A stretch of DNA of 61,218 nucleotides from Methanosarcinales archaeon Methan_01. Its GTDB lineage: Archaea > Halobacteriota > Methanosarcinia > Methanotrichales > Methanotrichaceae. The stretch covers positions 1-61,218 of the forward strand of contig LUYE01000030.1 in the NCBI GenBank assembly GCA_001602645.1, read 5' to 3'. The first letter of the stretch is position 1. Every line of letters starts with the position of its first letter. Both the position numbers and the translations under genes were made by a program. The notes beneath the pieces were generated by a model. That model did not search any database. It worked only from the letters and a program-made list of their open reading frames with translations, and had not been told where the DNA came from. This document shows positions 52,122 to 59,500 of this stretch, one piece after another.

Positions 52122-53093
52122 CTATTGGAGGAACTCCGAGACGTCCCACAAGCCGTAAGGGTCGCAGCCTCCGGTTCCCAGGAGCCAGTTATCATCGTCC
52201 TCGTCGGAGCCCTTCACCGCCGTCGGCTCTGCCGGCGGGACGGGCCCCTCCGGGCTCGCCTCGATGAAAACCCACTCTTCGCCGCCGTCGGGGCTCCTGG
52301 ACCAGCTGTTGCCGTCGTCATCCTCATCGTCAAAGGATGGGGTTTCGTCCACCACCCGGCCGGCGTCGTCTCTCAAGATCACGATCTCGCCTTCGTTCCG
52401 GAGCCAGTACCCATCGGCCCTCACCAACAGAAACCCCCCTCCAGGAAGGATCTTCCCCGGAGGTATGACGACGATGGAGCCGCCCGTCGTGGTCACGGTC
52501 CAGTTGCCGATATCGACGTCGCCGAATCCGTCATTGTAAAGCTCCGCCCACTCACGATCCTTGTCTCCCTCAGGGGGGTTCGCCTCCACCTCATTGATCA
52601 CGACCTGGGCTCCGCCGAAAGTCTTTGGCTCCCCTTCTCTGCGCCACCAGTCGCCGGGATCGAACTCGTCCCCTTCCACGTCCTTGACCTCGGCGATCCC
52701 TGCGTCCACCAGGATCCGGCTGAGGGGGTGGGTGAGGTTCACCTCACCATCGGGGTCGACGAGATAGACGACGGCGAGGAGCCTCCCCAGGAGGTCCCGG
52801 CCGTCTTCACTTTCGTTGTCGATGTCCAAAAATACCGTCCTGTTTTCGAGGAGGGATTCTGCAAAAGCTCTTGCCGCCTCCCCCTCTGCCGATCCGTTCG
52901 GAGGGACGGTCACGTCCGCCACTTTCACCGTCACGACCCCCGATCCGGTTAGGGGATCGATCCCGTCGATTGCCACCTCCAGGACGTCGCCGGCGATGAC
53001 ATCGATCACCGTTCCCTTCGCCTCGTCGGGGGCGGCAGAGGCTATGGCGGCGACGAGGGCCAGGGTCAGGGCAAACTTAGCAGCACCTTTCAT
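52122..53093 (-). CDS. Secreted staphylococcal-nuclease-like / lamin-tail domain protein
   Basis: 323 residues. Signal peptide FALTLALVAAIASAAP. Residues 25-150 follow the thermonuclease (SNase) pattern: GTVIDVIAGDVLEVAIDGID, VKVADVTVPPNGSAEGEAARAF, LENRTVFLDIDN, LLGRLLAVVYLVD, VNLTHPLSRILVDAGIAEV. Two of the three catalytic positions are recognisable (Glu in AEGEAA, Arg in LLGRLL); the first Arg (normally VRLIGIDTPE) is Lys-Val. The C-terminal half (160-320) is a lamin-tail/LTD domain, VINEVEANPPEGD...WAELYN, common in exported archaeal proteins. It overlaps the upstream TPR gene by four bases. Catalysis is doubtful. Confidence 0.72.
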   Translation of the reverse strand: MKGAAKFALTLALVAAIASAAPDEAKGTVIDVIAGDVLEVAIDGIDPLTGSGVVTVKVADVTVPPNGSAEGEAARAFAESLLENRTVFLDIDNESEDGRDLLGRLLAVVYLVDPDGEVNLTHPLSRILVDAGIAEVKDVEGDEFDPGDWWRREGEPKTFGGAQVVINEVEANPPEGDKDREWAELYNDGFGDVDIGNWTVTTTGGSIVVIPPGKILPGGGFLLVRADGYWLRNEGEIVILRDDAGRVVDETPSFDDEDDDGNSWSRSPDGGEEWVFIEASPEGPVPPAEPTAVKGSDEDDDNWLLGTGGCDPYGLWDVSEFLQ

Positions 53094-54166
53094 GGTCTGC
53101 GCCTCCTCAGGGATCGGTCTGTGAAGATTATCAGCTTATTGAGGGGCGGCGATAGGGGATCTCGATGGAAGGCCCTGCCCATCCCCCCCAGGATCGAAAT
53201 CATCCCGGCGGCGGCGATAGCCGCGATCATCAGAAGGCCCCTCCAGCCCGTAAGCTTCTCGTTATCCTCACCATCCTCGGGCCTTTCGCCCCCCGAGAGG
53301 GCATTTCTCGTCTCCGTCTCGACGTAGATCCTCTCCCGCAAAAGGGCGAAGGCCTCCTCCGTCTCCTCGTCCAGGGTGGGGACGAGGAGCCCCTGGTTGT
53401 GCCAGGCGTACTCGTGGAGGGGGTCAAGGCCGATCGCCCAGCTATAACTTTCCTGAGCCTCCTGATATCTGCCGAGCTGGTGAAGGGCTGAGCCCCGGTT
53501 GTTCCAGAGGTCGGGATTCTCAGGCTCTATCTCGATCGCCCGGAGGTAACATACCAGAGCCTCTTCGTGGCGGCCGAGGTTGGAGAGGATCGTCCCCATG
53601 CTGTTCCAGGCGTCGGCGTCCTCGGGATCGATCTCCAGGGCCTTCTCGGTCGAGGCCAGGGCCTCCTCAAGTCTTCCGAGCCTGGCCAGGACCGTCCCCC
53701 GTTTCTTCCAGGGGTCAGCGTCACCGGGGGCGAATTCCGCGGCCCGACTGTAGCTCTCAAGGGCCTCTTCATGCCTGCCGAGGCCTGAGAGGGCTGACCC
53801 TCTGGCGATCCAGAGGTCGGGGTCGAAGGGCTGGAGGTTAGACCCCCTATGGTAGCAGTATAGGGCTTCCTCGTATCTTCCGAGGCTTGAAAGGGCCAGC
53901 CCCTTGTTGTACCAGATGTTGGGGTTGTAGCCATCCAGGGCTATGGCCCGGTCGTAGCTAGCGATCGCCTCCTGGTACTCTCCCCTCTTGACCTGGGCGT
54001 TTCCCATCTCCGACCAGTCCCTGGCGGAGAGGTCCTCTCCGCCCGCCGCAGATGCGAGGAATAAGGTGAGAAGGAGGATGGAGAGCTCGCGGGAGCCGAT
54101 CACTGCACCTGGGATTTTCACCTTTACAGCTGCCATTTCTCCTCGCATTCTGGACAGTTTTTTCAT
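53090..54166 (-). CDS. Membrane-anchored TPR protein
   Basis: 358 residues. N-terminal hydrophobic segment SILLLTLFLASAAGGEDLSA acts as signal/anchor. Six to seven TPR units follow in the exported or luminal part (AIASYDRAIALDGYNPNIWY, ALSSLGRYEEALYCYHRGSN, YNKGLALSSLGRYEEALYCY). A second hydrophobic segment (GLLMIAAIAAAGMISILGG, about 320-338) is followed by a short Arg-rich tail (RSLRRRRP). So the TPR array may be outside the cell membrane with a cytosolic C-terminus. It is coupled to the SNase/LTD gene by an ATGA overlap and lies 31 bases after the large Ser/Asp-rich gene. Confidence 0.8.
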   Translation of the reverse strand: MKKLSRMRGEMAAVKVKIPGAVIGSRELSILLLTLFLASAAGGEDLSARDWSEMGNAQVKRGEYQEAIASYDRAIALDGYNPNIWYNKGLALSSLGRYEEALYCYHRGSNLQPFDPDLWIARGSALSGLGRHEEALESYSRAAEFAPGDADPWKKRGTVLARLGRLEEALASTEKALEIDPEDADAWNSMGTILSNLGRHEEALVCYLRAIEIEPENPDLWNNRGSALHQLGRYQEAQESYSWAIGLDPLHEYAWHNQGLLVPTLDEETEEAFALLRERIYVETETRNALSGGERPEDGEDNEKLTGWRGLLMIAAIAAAGMISILGGMGRAFHRDPLSPPLNKLIIFTDRSLRRRRP

Positions 54167-54197
54167 GATTCGAGCTTAGGTTTGTCTTTCCCCCGGA

Positions 54198-55847
54198 TCA
54201 TCGGAGGGGGCTTGTGGGGGTGAAGCTCAAATCCCTGCGGAAGCTCGATTCGATGTCGATCTTTTCAAACTCCATCATCATCACCGGGTTTGCGGTCCAA
54301 TTCTTCTGGGTTCCGATCCCCGGCAGGGTCGTGGATGCAAAATTATCGAACTCAGCACCGAAGTCGAACCCGCGGATGGAGTGGGCCAGGCCAGCCTCCG
54401 TCCCCGTGCTGCCATTCAGCCCCCAGGATTCCGATAAGCTGGGTTCGTCTCCCGAGAGGTTCCCCATCGCCAACGTCTCCGATCGGTTCTCCTCCCTGAA
54501 CTGGAGCCTCTTGACATCTTCGACCTTGGGACCCGGATCCAGAGCCAAAACGGTGGTCATCGCCGACGGATCTTCGGCCTTGATGGAATCATGGGTCTCG
54601 GCGGCTGGATCCAGATCTTCTGGCCCTAATGGCGTCTCCTCCAGGCTCCTTCCCTCATCCGCCTCTGGGGATGAGGTGGTGGATCGGTCGAACTCCTCTT
54701 TATCCACCGAAGATCCCGACAAGTTCGGAGGCGCTGTCCTCTCAACCCCCGCTCCCATCTCGATGGCGTCTCCAGCGCCTACGGCCGCCGATCGCCCGGA
54801 GCCGTTCGGATCGGTCCTCTTCTCTCTCGCAACGTCGATTGCTGCGGATTCGGTCTTCGCTTCGGCCGAGGTCGGTATGGTGGCGGCCCCGGACGCAAGG
54901 CGGCCCGGATCATCGGAGACGGTACTCTTCTCTCGGGCTACATCTGCAACCTCCGCCTCGGTTCTGGTCTCTCCAGCGCTGGGGGAGGGGACGGATTTGG
55001 CCGTCGTCGGTCTTGAAAGGTCCGGGACTGCTACCTCATCGCCGCCGCCTTCCACCACGGATTCATCCACTGGTGAGGACGGTTCGGTCAACGCCTCCTC
55101 CACGTCGGAGCTATCGGACGCTCCCGCGGCGGCGGGGCCTTCCGCCAACTCCGACGAGGATGAGCTTAGGTTCTCGGACCCTCTCCTTGTCTCCGAGACC
55201 TCGGGTTTGATGGATCTGGTTTTTGTTCCACCGTCCTCGCCGATCCTAGGGAGGTCGGAGGCGGAGTCCGCCTTGTAGATCTCTGGGGTCTCATTCGCTC
55301 TCGACGGGCGATAGGTCGAATCGTTGCCCTTCGGGGATCTCTCCGCCTCATCGTAAACCACCTCAGCAGCCTCGTCGGCTTCGGCAGCATCGTCCTTAGC
55401 TGAGGCGGTAGAAGACCTTCCTCCTCCTCCTCCCGATGACGAGCTCTTGCCGCCGCCTCCCGACGAGGCGAATGCCACCCCGCTTACGAGGGAGCCGGAG
55501 ACGCCCTCATCCACGTCTCGGGGCGTCTTATCCATCTTCTCTGAGGGCGGGGCGAGGATGGGGCTCCCCGAGGGGGCAGGCCTGAAGCTCGAGGGCGAGG
55601 GCTCGCCACCATCCCCGGAGGTTCGATCGCTTTTTAGGAGAAGCCCCACCCCTGGGGTGAGGAGGACGAGGCCCAGGACCATGAGGACGCTCCAGACCCG
55701 GGCCTGCTTCTTGGGAGGGATGTTCAGACGCCTCAAGACCTCCATATCCCTCAGCTTCCGGCCCTTTCCCCTCCGGGCAGCGTGGATCCTGTACGCGGAG
55801 TATCCTGTCATGACAGAACCGGCTATGATCGCTGAAAGGGCTAACAT
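54198..55847 (-). CDS. Large low-complexity Ser/Asp/Glu-rich anchored protein
   Basis: 549 residues. Two hydrophobic N-terminal segments: ALSAIIAGSVMTGYSAYRI at about 3-21 and VWSVLMVLGLVLLTPGVGLL at about 51-70, with a basic segment between them. The remaining 470 residues are disordered and rich in Ser, Gly, Asp, Glu, Pro, with imperfect repeats such as AEVADVAREKSTVSDDPGR and AAIDVAREKRTDPNGSGR. No known domain. The long acidic tail is likely outside the cell, as in archaeal stalk or spacer proteins. It is the first gene of a minus-strand envelope operon with the TPR and SNase/LTD genes. Confidence 0.6.
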   Translation of the reverse strand: MLALSAIIAGSVMTGYSAYRIHAARRGKGRKLRDMEVLRRLNIPPKKQARVWSVLMVLGLVLLTPGVGLLLKSDRTSGDGGEPSPSSFRPAPSGSPILAPPSEKMDKTPRDVDEGVSGSLVSGVAFASSGGGGKSSSSGGGGGRSSTASAKDDAAEADEAAEVVYDEAERSPKGNDSTYRPSRANETPEIYKADSASDLPRIGEDGGTKTRSIKPEVSETRRGSENLSSSSSELAEGPAAAGASDSSDVEEALTEPSSPVDESVVEGGGDEVAVPDLSRPTTAKSVPSPSAGETRTEAEVADVAREKSTVSDDPGRLASGAATIPTSAEAKTESAAIDVAREKRTDPNGSGRSAAVGAGDAIEMGAGVERTAPPNLSGSSVDKEEFDRSTTSSPEADEGRSLEETPLGPEDLDPAAETHDSIKAEDPSAMTTVLALDPGPKVEDVKRLQFREENRSETLAMGNLSGDEPSLSESWGLNGSTGTEAGLAHSIRGFDFGAEFDNFASTTLPGIGTQKNWTANPVMMMEFEKIDIESSFRRDLSFTPTSPLR

Positions 55848-56002
55848 GGCTCCCCCTTTAATTTGACCAATTTGACCTATTAGTTGATATATATTGTAGT
55901 TATATATCTGTTACGCATAATGTTATAAAAATACTTTTCGCAGGTTGAGGATATGCTCTAACCTTTAAATGGATATGACTCATTGAGAACGAGGCCTTTA
56001 GC

Positions 56003-56395
56003 ATGAGAGAAGACGAGAAGTTCCAGATCATATGGGATAACGCCCAGAGGATGCCGGAGATGGAGAAGGCTCTCTTCTACGAGCTGGAGCGGAAGAAGAA
56101 ATGGGTGGGAATGACGCTGGTCCTCCTCCTCTTTGCGGGGGGCGGCCTCATCTACGGGGGCAGGGTGGCCAGAGGCGCGATGATGATCATCGTAGACGTC
56201 CTCCTCCTCGGGGCCTTCTTCACCCTCCGGGGATTCGGCCCCATGGTTTTCGGCGAGATCTTCCAGGCATCGAGCTTGATCCTCGCCCCTTTGATCCTCG
56301 CCCTCTACATCTACTCCGGTTGGGCGGCTTTCGGGGCGATAGAGGATTACAACGAGCGGCTGTACGTCACCGTCTTCGACCGATCTTTACCATAA
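56003..56395 (+). CDS. Small membrane protein of unknown function
   Basis: 130 residues. The first 30 residues are charged and helical (EKFQIIWDNAQRMPEMEKAL). Three hydrophobic segments follow: VGMTLVLLLFAGGGLIYGG, GAMMIIVDVLLLGAFFTL and SSLILAPLILALYIYSGW. It resembles short archaeal membrane proteins in general form but no family is recognised. Divergent from the envelope operon with a 155-base AT-rich gap (55848-56002) that carries both promoters, for example TTATAAAAATAC. Confidence 0.55.
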   Translation: MREDEKFQIIWDNAQRMPEMEKALFYELERKKKWVGMTLVLLLFAGGGLIYGGRVARGAMMIIVDVLLLGAFFTLRGFGPMVFGEIFQASSLILAPLILALYIYSGWAAFGAIEDYNERLYVTVFDRSLP

Positions 56396-56509
56396 GCCCC
56401 CTTTAGGTGATGGAGCTTTGGGGGCCATTCGGCTTAAAAAGCGGTATGGGGTCGGCGGCGCGATAGATGCCGACGACCCCGGGGGTCGACTACCTGGGGG
56501 GTGGCTGGC

Positions 56510-59500
56510 TCAGGCCACCAGGACCGTCACCGCGCTCTCCGCGCGGCAGCCTCCTACTGTGGCGCTGACGGTGAAGGTCTTGGGACCCGGCGATCCGAGC
56601 CTGGAGTCGAGTCTGTAGGTCCCCGTCGAGACCTTCCGGAGGGTGCTGCCGGTGAGGTGGGCGTCAGCGGGGCTCCAGGTCAGCCTCAGGCTTGTCGGAT
56701 CGGTGAGCGCCCCGGAAGGGCCGTAGAACTTTACGGTCAGGGTGAAGGGGCTATTGGCCCTTGTGGCACTGAAATCCATGGATGCCCAGCAGCTGGCCAT
56801 CAAATCGAGGGACGCCGCCGGCTGGACGAATATATTGCCACCAACGCCGTCCTGGAGGACGTAAGCCACCCAGAGGATGCCTTCAGAGGGGCTGAACGAG
56901 AGGGACGGGTAAACCTCGTCGCCGGGGGTCCCTGTCACTCTGACCCTCTCGATGGGGCTCCAGCCGGGGTTGAACCTCTCCAGATACAGGTCGTAGCTCC
57001 CAGCCTCATCGGAGCTGTAGACCAGGTCGAGCTCGCCGTTCTGGATGATGAGGGATGGGTGGTCCTGGTTCGATGAGCTGGTGGTGATCCTCCTCTTCGG
57101 CTCGAGGGAGTTGAGATTTCTGTCGTACTTCCTGACGAAGACGTCCATGTTTCCAGACTCATCGGAGGCGTAGGCTACGTATATCCTGTCGTCGGCGCCG
57201 AGGGCGATCGACGGCTTGTCCTGGTAGCTCGCCTCGTTGGTCACCCTCACCTTCCTCAACGGCGTCCAGGCGGAGTTGAACCGCTCGACGAAGATGTCCC
57301 CGCCGAAGGTCGAGCCCGTCTCCCAGGATTGGTAGGCGAGGTAGAAGTCGCTCCCCACCCGAATGAGGGATGGGCTATCCTGGTCTGTCGGGGAGGTGGT
57401 CAGCCTCTTGGTCTCGATGAGGTTCAAATTTCTGTCGTACTTCTTCACGAAGATGTCCCAGTTGCCCGTCTCATCGGATACGTAGGCTACGTAGTAGTAC
57501 CCGTCGGCGAAGATCGCCGAAGGGGTGTCCTGGTAGGCAGGATCGGTCGTAGCCCTGACCTTCTGGATCTCGCTCCAGCCGAGGTCGAACATCTTGAGGA
57601 ATATGTCGCCGTTGTACGAGTCTCCCGCCTCCCAGGACTGATAGGCCAAGAGGTGGCCATCGGCGGAGCTCACCAGGGATGGCCTGTCCTGGGCAGCGTC
57701 CCCGGAGGTGAGCTGATAGATCCCCCAGGATCTGATGAGCTGGTAGCCGCTGTAGCCTGTGGCGCTGTCGTACCTGGTGGCGGGCTCGTGTTTGCCATCC
57801 CGGACGTAGACGTAGAGGCTATACTCACCGGCGTCACCGGGTGCCGATGCCCAGGTCCAGGTCCTGCTGTTGGACCAGTCCTGGACGACCTTCCAGGCGT
57901 TCCCGGTGGAGGGGCCCCTAAGCCAGAACCGATAGACGATGGGGTCGCCATCGGGATCTGAGGCGGTTGCCGTCCAGGCCACCGTTGATCCCGCCGTCTG
58001 CGGGCTAGGCCTGCTGGGTGAAAGGGCCGTCACCGTCGGAGGACGGTTGATGGTCACGGGAGGCGTCAGCTGGTAGCCGCCGAAGCCCACGGCGCTGTCG
58101 TACCTGGTGGCAGGCTCGTGTTTTCCGTCCCGGACGTAGACGTAGACGTCGTAGAGGCCGGCGTCACCGGAGGCCGACGACCAGGTCCAGGTCCTGCTGT
58201 TGGACCAGTCCTGGACGACCTTCCAGGCGTTCCCGGTGGAGGGGCCCCTAAACCAGAACCGATAGAGGATGGGGTCGCCATCGGGATCGCTCGCTGATGC
58301 GGTCCAGGTGATCGTCCCCCCGGAGGTCTGGGGGCTCGGCCTGTTGGGGGCGATGGCGGTGACCACCGGCGGTCGGTTCACCGGGACGGGAGCCGTCAGC
58401 AGGTATCCTCCGTATCCTTTGGAGCTGTCGTAACTCGTGGGTGGGTTGTGCTTCCCATCCCGGACGTAGACGTAGACGTCGTAGAGGCCAGCGTCGCCGG
58501 AGGATGTGGACCAGGTCCATATATTGCTGTTGGACCAGTCCCTGACGACCTTCCAGACGTTCCCGGTGGCGGGCCCCCTCAGCCAGAACTTGAAGAAGAG
58601 GAGGTCCATATCCGGGTCCGCGGCGAAGGCCGTCCAGGTGATCGTCGATCCTGCCACCTGGGGGCTCGACCAGCTCGGCAGGAGGGCCGTGGCCACTGGA
58701 GGCTGGTTGGGCGGTCTGATGGTGATTAGGTGATAGCCTCTGTACCCAGTGCAGTCGTCGTAGCGGCCTGCAGGCTGGTGCTTTCCGTCCCGGACGTAGA
58801 CGCAGAAATCATACTGCCCGATGTCTCCCGGGGAGGTCGACCAGGTCCAGGTTCGGCTGTTGGACCAGTCCCTGACGACCTTCCAGACGTTCCCGGTGGC
58901 GGGCCCCTTCATCCAGAATCGATAGAGGATGGGATCACCATCGGGATCGCTGGCGGTGGCCGTCCAGGTGATCGTCGCCCCGGCTATCTGGGGGCTCGGC
59001 CTGTTGGGAGTGAGGGCTGTGACCGTCGGGGGCCTGTTGGGCGTAGGAGCCGGGTTCACCTTGAAGGGGGTGATCTTGTAGGCATCCCAGCTGTCAGCTC
59101 CTGCGTGCTTTCCGTCCCTTATCCATACGTTGACCTCGTAGTCGCCCTGCTGCGATGGCTTCCAGTCCCACCAGTTCTTGGTGCTCCATTCCTGGACTAC
59201 CTGCCACGCTCCGCCAGTGGACGGGCCCTTCAGGTGGAACTTGTACTGGACGACGTCCCCCGGGTTGGGGTCGGTGGCGTCCGCCGTCCACCTTATGGTG
59301 GCGCCGACGTTCTGGGGGCTCGTCGGGTTGGGGGTCAGCGAGTTGAAGACCGGTGGGAGGTTAGGTCCCGTCACCACGTAGTCGACAACCTTGAAGTCGT
59401 CCCAGCTGTCGGAGGCAGCGTGGTTTCCGTCCCTTATCCATACGTTGACCTGGTTGTTACCTTCGTCAGCGGCGGTCGTCGTCCACGACCAGGTGGGGGT

